A stretch of 64,000 nt of DNA. It comes from Peribacillus simplex. GTDB taxonomy: Bacteria > Bacillota > Bacilli > Bacillales > DSM-1321. The notes beneath the pieces are model-generated. The model ran no database searches. It was not told the DNA's origin and saw only the letters and a list, made by a program, of their open reading frames with translations. The DNA lies in NCBI RefSeq assembly GCF_030123325.1, contig NZ_CP126106.1:5711001-5775000 (forward strand), given 5' to 3'. How positions within the stretch are numbered: position 1 is the first letter of the stretch; every line of letters starts with the position of its first letter. A program made the translations under genes and the position numbers. Below are positions 17,844 to 27,082 of the stretch, one piece after another.

Positions 17844-18724
17844 GCTTCAAAGCCCCTCTCGACCTCTGACCTTTGCGGCATGCCGCCTTGAGCGCCTAAC
17901 TTCGTCACGGAAATGGAGGCTGCCCGGTTGGCGAATGACAAACATTCGTCAAAACTTTTTCCTTCTGCAACGGCCACGGCAAAGGCAGCATTGAATGTAT
18001 CCCCTGCGCCTGTTGTATCCACCGCTTCGACTTCAAAGCTTGGAACAACCTTTTCTTCATGTCCGTCAAAATAACGGACGCCATTTTTTCCTTCGGTAAT
18101 GAATAATTTATTTGGATACTCAGTCAAGACTTTCGTTCTATCTCTCCCATTGAATAGAATCTCGAATTCATGTTCATTCGGAGTAAGGAATGACGCCTGT
18201 TGAATGACAGCCTCACTTAGCTTGCGGGCGGGAGCTGGGTTCAATAGTAATCTCTTTTGAAGCGTGTTGCACATTTCAGCCAGATATTCCACGGTTTCCT
18301 CAGGTATTTCCTGCTGAACCATCACGATATCCGATTCCTCTATCACCTTTTTCGCCTTTTGTACATATTCGGGTGTAATGAAATCATTCGCACCTTTAAC
18401 AACAATAATGCTGTTATCACCTTCCGAAAGGGTAATGTGTGCTGTCCCGGAAGCGGAACCTGTAACCGGTTCCACATACTCCGTATTTACATGATTTTTT
18501 TTCAGGTTTTCTAAGATGATCTCTCCATAGACATCATCCCCTACACATCCTACCATTGACACTTCTGCACCAAGACGTGCTGCTGCAACAGCCTGATTGG
18601 CTCCCTTTCCTCCAGGGACCGTGATAAATGACTCTCCTAAAACCGTTTCCCCCGCCATTGGCCGCTTAGCCGATGTCACCACTAAATCCATTGAAGAACT
18701 TCCCACTACTGCAATTCTAATCAT
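17840..18724 (-). CDS. rbsK: Ribokinase
   Basis: PfkB-family kinase of 294 residues that phosphorylates ribose to ribose 5-phosphate. Signature 1 PGGKGANQAVAAARLG is at about 39-54; signature 2 DTTGAGDTFNAAFAVA, with the catalytic Asp in GAGD, is near 240-255. ATG overlaps the rbsR stop as ATGA (18721-18724), and its own stop overlaps rbsD, showing a tightly coupled operon. Confidence 0.96.
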   Translation of the reverse strand: MIRIAVVGSSSMDLVVTSAKRPMAGETVLGESFITVPGGKGANQAVAAARLGAEVSMVGCVGDDVYGEIILENLKKNHVNTEYVEPVTGSASGTAHITLSEGDNSIIVVKGANDFITPEYVQKAKKVIEESDIVMVQQEIPEETVEYLAEMCNTLQKRLLLNPAPARKLSEAVIQQASFLTPNEHEFEILFNGRDRTKVLTEYPNKLFITEGKNGVRYFDGHEEKVVPSFEVEAVDTTGAGDTFNAAFAVAVAEGKSFDECLSFANRAASISVTKLGAQGGMPQRSEVERGFEA

Positions 18725-19707
18725 GTCTTCTCCGCCTTCCTTCTCGTTGTTTGTCTCTCCACAAAAGAAACAGGGAGCTTTTTATGTGTTACTTCCATTT
18801 TTTCTTGATTGATCTTTTTAATGAGCATTTCCGCCGCTTGTGCCCCCATCTCATAGGCTGGCTGCCGAATTGTCGATAACGGTGGGTGCAATAACGCTGT
18901 GAAGGAGATATCATCATAGCCGATCAGTTGTATGTCTTCCGGTATCCGTATTCCCCGTTTTAAAATCTCTTGAAGTGCGGCAGCTGCAACAATATCATTA
19001 CAAGCAATGATTCCATCCGTCTCCGGATATTGTTCGAACAGCTGCTTCACGCAAGTTTGGCCGCCCTGAAGTGTTAGGGATGAATCCATGACTTGCACGT
19101 TCACTTTTGCTTGTTTCAATTCCTCCAGTGATGCCATATACCGTTCATATACAGGCTTTATTTCGACTGGCCCCCTAATGAGGACGATATTCGTACTGCC
19201 TCTATCCAGCAATACGCGTGCTGCCAGCTTACCGCCTGTCTTTTGATCGGAATAAACAGCTGGTAATTTCTCTCCCGTACGGTCGAGAAGGACTACTGGA
19301 ATATCCAGGTTATCGAAATTTTCATTGGCTTCTTCACTAGTGGAAGCAATCATGCCCACTACATTATTTTGCAAAAAAGTGTCAATATATTCTATTTCTT
19401 TATCTCTCTTTTCATCACTATTTCCAAAAATTAACCGATATCCAAATTGCTGCAGGTAATCCTCGACACCTCTTGCCATTTCTGGGAAGAAGGGATTCGT
19501 AATGTCCGGCAAAATCAAACCAACCAATTTGGATTTACGTTTGTAGAGGGATCTTGCCACTTCATTCGGTTTATAATTTAATTTCTCAACGGCTGCCATG
19601 ACCGCCTTTTTTGTGTCCTCATGTGCATAACCACTGCCATTCATAACTCTGGAAACCGTTGCCACAGAAACCCCAGCTTCCTTTGCCACATCCCGAATAG
19701 TTGCCAA
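18721..19707 (-). CDS. rbsR: Ribose operon repressor, LacI family
   Basis: Regulator of 328 residues. N-terminal LacI helix-turn-helix ATIRDVAKEAGVSVATVSRV cut to IRDVAKEAGVSVATVSRV, hinge helix region KPNEVARSL, then a periplasmic-binding-like sensor domain (LVGLILPDITNPFFPEMARG). First gene of rbsRKDACB, so it probably represses its own operon. Start is TTG at 19707 after GAGGGTGATATA; a frame extending 13 codons further would run into the operator. The operator lies 21 to 38 bases upstream of the TTG. Confidence 0.93.
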   Translation of the reverse strand: MATIRDVAKEAGVSVATVSRVMNGSGYAHEDTKKAVMAAVEKLNYKPNEVARSLYKRKSKLVGLILPDITNPFFPEMARGVEDYLQQFGYRLIFGNSDEKRDKEIEYIDTFLQNNVVGMIASTSEEANENFDNLDIPVVLLDRTGEKLPAVYSDQKTGGKLAARVLLDRGSTNIVLIRGPVEIKPVYERYMASLEELKQAKVNVQVMDSSLTLQGGQTCVKQLFEQYPETDGIIACNDIVAAAALQEILKRGIRIPEDIQLIGYDDISFTALLHPPLSTIRQPAYEMGAQAAEMLIKKINQEKMEVTHKKLPVSFVERQTTRRKAEKT

Positions 19708-19727
19708 TATATCACCCTCAATAATTT

Positions 19728-19745
19728 TGTGTAACCGTTTACACA
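19728..19745 (-). promoter_or_regulatory. RbsR/CcpA operator (cre) of the rbs operon
   Basis: TGTGTAACCGTTTACACA is an 18-base near-perfect palindrome with a central CG, typical of LacI-family operators. Its core TGTAACCGTTTACA matches the CcpA cre consensus at all 14 positions. It lies just downstream of the predicted transcription start, where a bound repressor blocks elongation. RbsR, CcpA or both may bind. Confidence 0.85.
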
Positions 19746-19759
19746 TAGCTTATCACCAA

Positions 19760-19787
19760 ATTATAGGGACGGCAAGCCCATTGCAAA
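19760..19787 (-). promoter_or_regulatory. SigA promoter of the rbs operon
   Basis: On the minus strand TTTGCA, 16-base spacer, TATAAT. The -10 box is perfect and ends 15 bases before the operator. Confidence 0.75.
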
Positions 19788-19870
19788 GATAATTTTTAAG
19801 AAATTCGACCCAAAGAGGATAAAATAATCCTTTTGTTATCTGTTATCGCTCTATAATTTTTTCAACAAAA

Positions 19871-19992
19871 TTGATTGGAGCGGGTGTTTGAGACTCCTGC
19901 GGGAAAAGCACGTCTAGGGGAGACACCGCAGGCGCAAGCCGAGGAGGCTCCCTGACCGCCCGCGGAAAGCGAGTGCCTGGAGCGAAAATCAA
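19871..19992 (+). repeat. Dispersed structured repeat, copy 2
   Basis: TTGATTGGAGCGGGTG at one end and AATCAA at the other. Internal GGGAG/CTCCC stem and a GGC-GCAA-GCC apical hairpin. It occupies the space between the rbs promoter and the 3' end of the siderophore operon. The extended flanks seen for copies 3 and 4 are not recognisable here. Confidence 0.9.
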
Positions 19993-20018
19993 CGATTAAT
20001 TTGTAAAAAGCCAAAAGA

Positions 20019-20047
20019 AAACTGGCCCAAAAGTCTGAGCCAGTTTA
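20019..20047 (-). terminator. Terminator of the siderophore operon
   Basis: Stem AAACTGGC / GCCAGTTT followed on the minus strand by TTCTTTT; it begins a few bases after the stop codon of the last gene. Confidence 0.85.
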
Positions 20048-20050
20048 ACT

Positions 20051-21862
20051 TTATAGCGTTTTTGCAGGTAACTTTACATAAAGGGCATTATTCACATGCC
20101 CAAACTCAGATGCATGCGGACGATCTTCACCATCGCTATATCCATATTGAAGCATCCGATTTCTATTAAGGCAGAGTTTCGTTAATTTTGGCGCAAAGAA
20201 ATTGAATGTATCGAAACGATCTTGTAGCATAGGGAATTTTTTCTGGTGTGTAAGGATTGCTTGGACGACGCCTTCCCAAAAAGCATTCTCATCCAAAAGG
20301 GACCTCTTCATCAGAAGTGTTGACAAGTATCGGAAATGACAGATGAATAGTCCCGTGAAAATGAATTGAACCAGCCCCTCGGGTTTCTCGCTTCTTAGTA
20401 CTTTCCTTAAATCATCAGGAAGGCTGCTTAATTCAGGAAGCGGCTGATCACTGACGTTCACATCATCTACAAAATCCTTGATGGCCAAACGGTGAGGCTT
20501 GTAATCCTTCAAAACTAAAATGGTATTTTGACCATGCGGCGAGAAGACCAATCCATATTGATAGATAAAATGCAGTAATGGTGATAGGATGACGTCGAAT
20601 AATTGAGCTGTCCAGGCTTCTGCAGTCAATCCCGATTTTTCAATAAGGCTTTCTACATATGGTTTCCCTTTGCTGTCCACATGTAAAAGGGACGCAAGCG
20701 TAATGGGCTTTTCGCCTTCTTCCATATAACTGTATATGCTTTCTCTCCAAATTCCACCCAGCATCTCTAAATATTGATAGGGCACATTCTCTAGTTTGGA
20801 ATAATACGGGTGATCAACATTTAAACTGGCCACTTCACCAGGAAGCACTACTTTGCATTGTTCTTTCAAGAATGAATCATTTTCATAAATGTTCTTTATA
20901 TACGTTGTGATTTTTGGGGCTATGACCGTGCGTTCAGCTGGCAATCCACGGTAGACCAGCGTATTTAAAATGCTCATTGGCAGCTTGACGTGGTGTTTAT
21001 CCTTATTCGATACATTAACGAATGTCCGGATGGATTGTTGCGGCAGATATTTATCAGGACCATTTCCCAAAGCTACGATCAGCCCTTTGGCCAAGTCATC
21101 GGTAAAGTTCTGGATGATTACATTCTTCCACTGCCATTCATGGACTGGGAGGTAGTAATAGTTTTCTGCGTTCAGCCCTTTCTCCGTCAATATCTTTGCA
21201 AATGATTTTTGGGTTTCCCCATCCAGTTCATTCACCATCAATTGCTTATAGGATAATGTTTCGACTGAATTGAATTCACCCCTCGTTTTATGGATGGCAA
21301 TCCAAGATAACTGAACTTCCTTCTGGTTTTCTGGAGCGAACTTCAAATAATCATCATAACCGAAACCGATTCTTCCCTTGTTATAAGCAATCCAAGGGTG
21401 ACCGCTCATTTCCCCTTCAAGTAATGCATAATCCAGTTCGACTAAATCATCTGCATCTCGTTCAGGTTTGGATAGCAATTGGAGATCCGCAAGCAGCGTA
21501 TGATGGAATTCTTTGATTAAATGTCCTGTTGTTTCTGCAGTCATTCCAATTAATGGCTGGATGTCTAAAATGAATTGAATGGCGTCATGGGCCTGTGTAA
21601 AGCCTTCCTTTTCACATACCTGAATCGACTCTGCCTGTACTTCATAGCTGTCAAAAAGACGGGGCGACGCCAAAAATTGATAGGCTTTCCCCTCATTTAT
21701 CTTTAACTCATATAGGTTTCCCGCTGCCTTTTCGTTCAGAACAGCTGGATGGATCATATCTTCATACATATACTCAGAAATCATCTTGGCCAGCAGGTTT
21801 TGGTTTACTATCGACCAATTTTTTTCTGAAACCGCCTGTTCCACTTCATTTATGAACTGCAT
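20051..21862 (-). CDS. IucC/RhbF-type NIS siderophore synthetase
   Basis: NRPS-independent siderophore synthetase of 603 residues. ATP-dependent condensation of a citrate half-product with a second N-hydroxy-N-acetyl diamine, the last step. The IucA/IucC domain spans about 130-420, with SIRTFVNVSNKD and the ATP-site region LPVHEWQWK; the FhuF-like C-terminal part follows, with YGLVFSPHGQNTILVL and KDFVDDVN. By position it equals rhbF of the rhizobactin 1021 operon. ATG follows GGGAGAATTAT, 22 bases after the monooxygenase gene. It is the last gene of the operon. The paralogous synthetase is two genes upstream. Confidence 0.92.
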   Translation of the reverse strand: MQFINEVEQAVSEKNWSIVNQNLLAKMISEYMYEDMIHPAVLNEKAAGNLYELKINEGKAYQFLASPRLFDSYEVQAESIQVCEKEGFTQAHDAIQFILDIQPLIGMTAETTGHLIKEFHHTLLADLQLLSKPERDADDLVELDYALLEGEMSGHPWIAYNKGRIGFGYDDYLKFAPENQKEVQLSWIAIHKTRGEFNSVETLSYKQLMVNELDGETQKSFAKILTEKGLNAENYYYLPVHEWQWKNVIIQNFTDDLAKGLIVALGNGPDKYLPQQSIRTFVNVSNKDKHHVKLPMSILNTLVYRGLPAERTVIAPKITTYIKNIYENDSFLKEQCKVVLPGEVASLNVDHPYYSKLENVPYQYLEMLGGIWRESIYSYMEEGEKPITLASLLHVDSKGKPYVESLIEKSGLTAEAWTAQLFDVILSPLLHFIYQYGLVFSPHGQNTILVLKDYKPHRLAIKDFVDDVNVSDQPLPELSSLPDDLRKVLRSEKPEGLVQFIFTGLFICHFRYLSTLLMKRSLLDENAFWEGVVQAILTHQKKFPMLQDRFDTFNFFAPKLTKLCLNRNRMLQYGYSDGEDRPHASEFGHVNNALYVKLPAKTL

Positions 21863-21884
21863 ATAATTCTCCCTTTCCCTTCTC

Positions 21885-23213
21885 TTAGTAAGCCATGACG
21901 GGTGTTTTTACACGGAATGACTGAAATGCACCCTTTGGCTCGGATGGATAAACTTCTTTACCTGCCAATTGATTGATGATAATCGAATTTCGGAATGCTC
22001 CCAAGCCTAAATCCGGAGCACCCACACCATGTGTATGTATCTCGCCATTTTGAATGAAAAGGTGATTCGGTGTAGGGATGGCCGTTCCTACCCGATAGTC
22101 TTTCGTTATTGCAAGACGCCCTAAATCATCGCGGACTAAATGGTCCTCCATGGTTTCAAGGAATGCCGGAAGGGTTGATTTATAGCCCGTTCCAAAAACG
22201 ATCGCCTCTGTGTCCACATCAAATTCGCTATCTTCCACCCACTGTCGGCATTTCAATCTCCAGCCATTTTCGGCGGGGGTAACGGCCGCAACTTCCGTCA
22301 TGGCCCGAAGTTCAATGGAAAGTTTGGCATTTCCAATCGATTTTTCATACATTTTGTCAAAAATTGCTGCAATTGTCGTAGCACTGATCCCTTTATACAA
22401 TAAATCCTGTTTCGGCAGGATTTCATCCTTCTTTTCCTGTGGCAGCCGATAAAAGAAATCAAGGTAATCCGGAGTGAAGTATTCCAACCCGAGTTTTGAA
22501 TATTCCATAGGGAAGAATCCCTTTGATCTTGTATACCAGTTTAGCTGGTAGCCATTTTCCTCCTGCTCATTAAGCAGATCCAGAAAGACCTCCGCTGCAC
22601 TCTGTCCAGAACCAACAACGGTTACGGATTTTTTCTTTAAAACATTTTCTTTATTCCGTAAATAATCGGCCGAATGCAGGATGTTCTCTCCCATATATGG
22701 ATGAAAGGCCGATGGAACGGTCGGAGCGCTGCCAATTCCCATGACTACATGACGGCTATAATAGACTTCGACCTTTTGTGTTTGTGCATCCCTTACACTG
22801 ATTTGATAGCAGGGTTCACCTTGATCCCCTATATATTCAACCGCCTCCACCGCTTTTCCAAAACGGCAGCTATCAAGTTGATGGGCAGTCCAGCGGCAAT
22901 AATCGTTATATTCTTTTCGTGGAATCAAGAATTTTTCAAGAAAGTAGAAATGATAAAGCCGATCATGCTGCTGTAAATAATTCAGGTAACTATATGGGCT
23001 TGTCACATCTGCCATGCTGACTAGATCGGCAAAGAAAGGTACCTGCAGAGTTGTCCCTTCCAACAGCATCCCTTCATGCCAATTAAATTCCCGCTTTTTC
23101 TCAAAAAAGACGGCATTCAGCTCCGGGGTTTTCTCCAAAAGGGCTGCAAGTCCAAGGTTAAAGGGTCCTATCCCTATCCCTACCAGGTCATAGATAGATT
23201 GTTGCTTCTCCAT
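21885..23213 (-). CDS. Siderophore N-monooxygenase, IucD/RhbE type
   Basis: FAD- and NADPH-dependent N-hydroxylase of 442 residues. FAD motif GIGIGPFNLGLAALLE near the N-terminus, NADPH motif VVGSGQSAAEVFLDLL near 190, and the C-terminal FGTGYKSTLP are all present. It should hydroxylate a primary amine, here 1,3-diaminopropane if the operon makes schizokinen; ornithine or lysine are the alternatives in the family. Start at 23213 (MEKQQSIYD) after GGAAGTGGAAGT; upstream residues of the longer frame look like translation of the previous gene's end. It overlaps the acetyltransferase gene by 26 bases. Confidence 0.92.
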   Translation of the reverse strand: MEKQQSIYDLVGIGIGPFNLGLAALLEKTPELNAVFFEKKREFNWHEGMLLEGTTLQVPFFADLVSMADVTSPYSYLNYLQQHDRLYHFYFLEKFLIPRKEYNDYCRWTAHQLDSCRFGKAVEAVEYIGDQGEPCYQISVRDAQTQKVEVYYSRHVVMGIGSAPTVPSAFHPYMGENILHSADYLRNKENVLKKKSVTVVGSGQSAAEVFLDLLNEQEENGYQLNWYTRSKGFFPMEYSKLGLEYFTPDYLDFFYRLPQEKKDEILPKQDLLYKGISATTIAAIFDKMYEKSIGNAKLSIELRAMTEVAAVTPAENGWRLKCRQWVEDSEFDVDTEAIVFGTGYKSTLPAFLETMEDHLVRDDLGRLAITKDYRVGTAIPTPNHLFIQNGEIHTHGVGAPDLGLGAFRNSIIINQLAGKEVYPSEPKGAFQSFRVKTPVMAY

Positions 23214-23772
23214 ACTTCCACTTCCTCTCGAAGTTCTCCCGTGTACATGACATAAGTAATGCTGTTTTATCTGGGAGCTCAATTTCTTTAATTGGGGTAA
23301 ACCCGCACTTTTCAAATAAGTAAATCATCTTTGCATTTCTAATATCCGGTTCAGCCATCACTTTTTTTGTTTTCGCAGAAAGCAGTTGGTATTTCACCAT
23401 TGCACGTAAAAACGGCAAAGCCAGTCCTTTTCCTAGATAATCCGGATCACCTATGAGTAAATGAATGCCTTGATCTCCCTCTTCGGATTCATAAAAACCT
23501 TCGATGATATCGCCTTTTACCCAATACGATTCCCAATAGCTCATGGGAATGGAGTCCAGACAGCCTAAATAGAGTGTTTGGTGTGTATCAGCCAATGCCT
23601 TCTTTAAATGAACGGCGAATTTTTCTTTTGTGAAATTCAAATTCCAGTAGGGAATCACATGATCTTCATGCATCCATTTATGCAGTGTATCCAAATCCTT
23701 CTCAAATTCGACTTTGACAAATGAAAGCTGTTGATTACGGTCCTTCAGCATTTCTTCATAACTATTTTTCAT
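23188..23772 (-). CDS. Siderophore acetyltransferase, IucB/RhbD type (GNAT)
   Basis: Acetyltransferase of 194 residues of the AlcB/IucB family that acetylates the N-hydroxy amine to the hydroxamate. Family pattern FVKVEFEKDLDTLHKWMHED near the start, SYWESYWVKGD for the substrate, and the acetyl-CoA loop GDPDYLGKGLALPFLRA near 120. Start placed at the ATG at 23772, which overlaps the end of the upstream synthetase gene by 11 bases; GGGGG lies upstream. The gene is embedded between two operon members with overlaps on both sides. Confidence 0.9.
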   Translation of the reverse strand: MKNSYEEMLKDRNQQLSFVKVEFEKDLDTLHKWMHEDHVIPYWNLNFTKEKFAVHLKKALADTHQTLYLGCLDSIPMSYWESYWVKGDIIEGFYESEEGDQGIHLLIGDPDYLGKGLALPFLRAMVKYQLLSAKTKKVMAEPDIRNAKMIYLFEKCGFTPIKEIELPDKTALLMSCTRENFERKWKYGEATIYL

Positions 23773-25570
23773 GGACAGCCATAACCCCCTGCGCGAACGG
23801 ATTATCAATCGTTGTATAAACGGATTGTGTCTCAAGTGAACCGACAAGCTCATCCATATCATGGAATCGTGTCAGTAAATTAGCCTTACACGATAATTCC
23901 CGGGCATGAAGCAACTTTGAAACAACTCGATTCACCCCTTCATCTTCGCTTTCCTTGCTGCATATTTCCAATTGTTCCTGAACGAGCTGTAACAGTTTGA
24001 TCTCTGATGCTAATCCTTCCGTACCAAAATTATTGATTAAGCCTAATAAGTGATTGAAAAAGAAATAGTATTGCAGTCTTTCTTCAGCGACTTCATCAGA
24101 ACAAATCGTGAAGCTTTTTTCACTTAGTTCAGGCAAGATCTTCAACAGCCTATCCACTTTGGATTCACAATAGTAATACCCTTGATTATCACGATAATAA
24201 AAAGTGGCTGGATAACCATCTTGAAGTTGAATGATGGAATTTTGTTGATGGGCTTCCAAAACAATTCCATACTCTTCAAAAAGCCAAAGCATCGGTTTTA
24301 ATGTCCTTGACAGATAGGTTTTGAACCAATCCTTACTTACTTCTTCGGTACTGCGGTTTTCTTCAGCTGATAATTTGCGGATGATCGCTCCAAGCCTTGA
24401 TGGTGCACCATAGGCATTATCCTGACATAAGCCGGCAATCAGGCTTGCTTGTTTATCGTTTTCATAAAAAGGGTTTTCCCGGATATCGACATCGAATCCC
24501 GATTCTTGCTCGGTTGTTTTGATCGTTAGGTAAGCAGGGTCCTTGATGATTTGGAAGGATGGGTGCCGTTCTTTTAGATCGTCGCCCACTTTAGAATCTA
24601 TTAATTTAGCAATTTCCACACCACGATCTAATTCTTTTTGCAGATTTGCACGTAAGGAATTCGTGATTTTAACCGGAACGGAAAATTTGTACATATATCT
24701 TGATGTGGCACTATATACCGTCCTAAATGAAGAGGTGGCCGTGAATTTTTTCCCAAGCGGTCCAGCATAAACTAGTGACCCTTGCTCGATCAGCCTCTTG
24801 ACCTCTTCTTTTTCAATGAGCACTTTTGCCTGGAGCGGGTGTGCCGGGATGATGATGAATTTGCTTTCCTTTTGGCAATACGTGCCCCTGAATTCACTGG
24901 AAATCTCCAAGTCCCCGGCTAATTCCTGTTTAATGATCTCACTTGCCGAAAGGACTTCACTGGAATCCTGGATGACAATCGAAGGTTCTGCCAGGAAGTA
25001 GTGCAGCTGAAACTGCCCTTTTAATTCGGGTGAATAGATCCATTCCTCTTTTTCTGAAATGCCCTGCTTGCTTTTCGGTGTCGGGTGGAACAGGTGCCCG
25101 AATAAAAGTGACTGCTCTGCTTCGATGTAGGTGAAATCAGGACTTTGAAGTGCATCAATGTCTTCCGTCCTGGCTTCAACATACCGTTGAATATTTTGGC
25201 TGCTTAGGATGACCCGCAGCATCAATTCATCCTCACTATCCGTCCGGCCCTGCTCATTCAATAATTCTTTAGAAACGATCGAGACCATTGTCACGTAATC
25301 TAATTCATGTACTTGCTTGGATGCCGTTTGATAGTAAATCGGGAAGTTAAAAATATGACGCCCCGTTTCCGACCAATATTTAAGCGGAACAAGCAATGCA
25401 ATATCTTGGGACATGAGCTTACTGACCACTAATGAATCCGGAATGGCCCCATCCAAATTCGGCCAGTTTTTCGTTTCTTCTAAACTGTAATTTCCGGTTT
25501 CCCGGAAATAACAATTCAGAAAGCTTTGCATTGTCGCCCTTTCAGCTATTTGCTTACCATTCATCTTCAT
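23762..25570 (-). CDS. IucA/RhbC-type NIS siderophore synthetase
   Basis: NRPS-independent synthetase of 602 residues, expected to join citrate with the first acetylated hydroxamate. IucA/IucC domain about 140-390 with IIPAHPLQAKVL and TSSFRTVYSATSRYMYKFSVP (nucleotide and citrate site regions), then the FhuF-like C-terminal domain with GIVLEAHQQNSIIQL. ATG at 25570 overlaps the decarboxylase stop (ATGA). Because GGAGG sits right against that codon, the second Met at 25564 is a better-spaced start. Position equals rhbC. Confidence 0.92.
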   Translation of the reverse strand: MKMNGKQIAERATMQSFLNCYFRETGNYSLEETKNWPNLDGAIPDSLVVSKLMSQDIALLVPLKYWSETGRHIFNFPIYYQTASKQVHELDYVTMVSIVSKELLNEQGRTDSEDELMLRVILSSQNIQRYVEARTEDIDALQSPDFTYIEAEQSLLFGHLFHPTPKSKQGISEKEEWIYSPELKGQFQLHYFLAEPSIVIQDSSEVLSASEIIKQELAGDLEISSEFRGTYCQKESKFIIIPAHPLQAKVLIEKEEVKRLIEQGSLVYAGPLGKKFTATSSFRTVYSATSRYMYKFSVPVKITNSLRANLQKELDRGVEIAKLIDSKVGDDLKERHPSFQIIKDPAYLTIKTTEQESGFDVDIRENPFYENDKQASLIAGLCQDNAYGAPSRLGAIIRKLSAEENRSTEEVSKDWFKTYLSRTLKPMLWLFEEYGIVLEAHQQNSIIQLQDGYPATFYYRDNQGYYYCESKVDRLLKILPELSEKSFTICSDEVAEERLQYYFFFNHLLGLINNFGTEGLASEIKLLQLVQEQLEICSKESEDEGVNRVVSKLLHARELSCKANLLTRFHDMDELVGSLETQSVYTTIDNPFAQGVMAVHEK

Positions 25571-27075
25571 TCCTCCATTATCTTGAACATTTCACCTAAT
25601 ACTCGGATTTCGTCTAAAATTCCCTCTATGTGTTCAAGGCTTGTCATTGGATTCAATAGTGTCATTTTTAAATATACCTGTCCGTCAAAACGCGTTTTTG
25701 CTAAAAATGCCCGTCCGCTTTTCAGTAATTCTTGCTGAATCTGTTTATTTAATAGATTTACTAACTGATCACTTTCACCCACGGGATTATAACGGAATAC
25801 AACCGCATTCAATTCAGGTTCTTTATTTAATACTGTGAATCCTTCCTCCTTATCGATCTTCGCTGCCACTTCACGTGCAAGATGGCAAGTATAGTCGATC
25901 ATTTCGGCAAAGGTATCCAGTCCAACGACCTTCAATGACATCCAGAGTTTCAATGCGTCGAACCTTCTCGTCGTTTGAACCGATTTATTGACTAAGTGAA
26001 CCATGCCCTCGGCTTCATCTTCCTGAGGATTCAAGTAATCGGCATGATGCTGGATATATTGAAATGAGTTGCTGTCAGAGACAAGAAAAGCACCACAACT
26101 GATGGGTTGATAGAATAATTTGTGAAAATCAACCGTAATCGAGTCGGCCCGTTCAATTCCGCTGATTAACTCTTTGTAATCCTTACTTAAAATCATCGCG
26201 CCTCCATATGCGGCGTCCACATGCAGCCATATCCCATTCTTCCTTGCAGCTTCGGACAATTCGTGTAATGGATCGATTGAACCGAAATCCGTTGTTCCAC
26301 AAGTTGCAACGATGGCAAATGGCAGTAAACCCTGTTCCTCTAGAATCGACATTTGAAGATTTAATTCATCCATGGACAGACGGTGATTTGAATCCGTTTT
26401 AATCGTGACTACAGCCTGTTCACCAAGACCCAGCTGTGCCGCTGATTTACGGACCGTAAAGTGGGCAGCCTCGGAGCATAAAATCCGCAATTTTTTCGCC
26501 TCGACTGGCAAACCTTGCTGCTGAACATCCACACCCCAGAAACGCTTACAATAAGCGTCCCTCGCCAATAGCAGTCCCATATAATTAGATTGGGTTCCAC
26601 CGCTAGTGAAAATCCCATCCGCTTGTTCAGGTAACCCCGCCTGGCTGCACAGCCAATCTATTAAACTCTCTTCAACGAAGGTGGCCGCCGAGCTTTGGTC
26701 CCATGAATCCATGGATTGATTCAACGTACCTATAATCATTTCGGCAGCCACGGCAGGTATTAATGTCGGGCAATGCAAATGTCCGATACAAGTGGGGCTG
26801 TGTACATTGATGCTGTCGTTAATAACAAACTCTGCCAGCTCATCCGCTACCGCTTCCATTGTCTTCCCTTTTAGAGAAGCAAGGGACAGCTCGTTTAATC
26901 TTGCTTCGATTTCATACGGTTTTTTCCCAGAGTATGGTGAATCGTTCCCTTTTAAAAAGTCCGTCAGCTTTTTTTCAATGATTTTTAATGACTGGCTGTA
27001 GTTATTGAAACCTTCTTCGTTATTCAAGAACAATCGAGAATAAGCAAAATCCGTTCTATTTATCATTTCGATCAT
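25567..27075 (-). CDS. L-2,4-diaminobutyrate decarboxylase (RhbB type)
   Basis: PLP-dependent group II decarboxylase of 502 residues. It should turn 2,4-diaminobutyrate into 1,3-diaminopropane. PLP features: HVDAAYGGAMIL near 285, and the Schiff-base lysine in TVDFHKLFYQPISCGAFLV cut to VDFHKLFYQP. GGTQSNYMGLLLARD near 160 binds the phosphate. The gene starts 7 bases after the aminotransferase stop and ends in an ATGA overlap with the synthetase. The pairing with the aminotransferase is the basis for the substrate. Confidence 0.93.
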   Translation of the reverse strand: MIEMINRTDFAYSRLFLNNEEGFNNYSQSLKIIEKKLTDFLKGNDSPYSGKKPYEIEARLNELSLASLKGKTMEAVADELAEFVINDSINVHSPTCIGHLHCPTLIPAVAAEMIIGTLNQSMDSWDQSSAATFVEESLIDWLCSQAGLPEQADGIFTSGGTQSNYMGLLLARDAYCKRFWGVDVQQQGLPVEAKKLRILCSEAAHFTVRKSAAQLGLGEQAVVTIKTDSNHRLSMDELNLQMSILEEQGLLPFAIVATCGTTDFGSIDPLHELSEAARKNGIWLHVDAAYGGAMILSKDYKELISGIERADSITVDFHKLFYQPISCGAFLVSDSNSFQYIQHHADYLNPQEDEAEGMVHLVNKSVQTTRRFDALKLWMSLKVVGLDTFAEMIDYTCHLAREVAAKIDKEEGFTVLNKEPELNAVVFRYNPVGESDQLVNLLNKQIQQELLKSGRAFLAKTRFDGQVYLKMTLLNPMTSLEHIEGILDEIRVLGEMFKIMEE

Positions 27076-27082
27076 TGTTCAT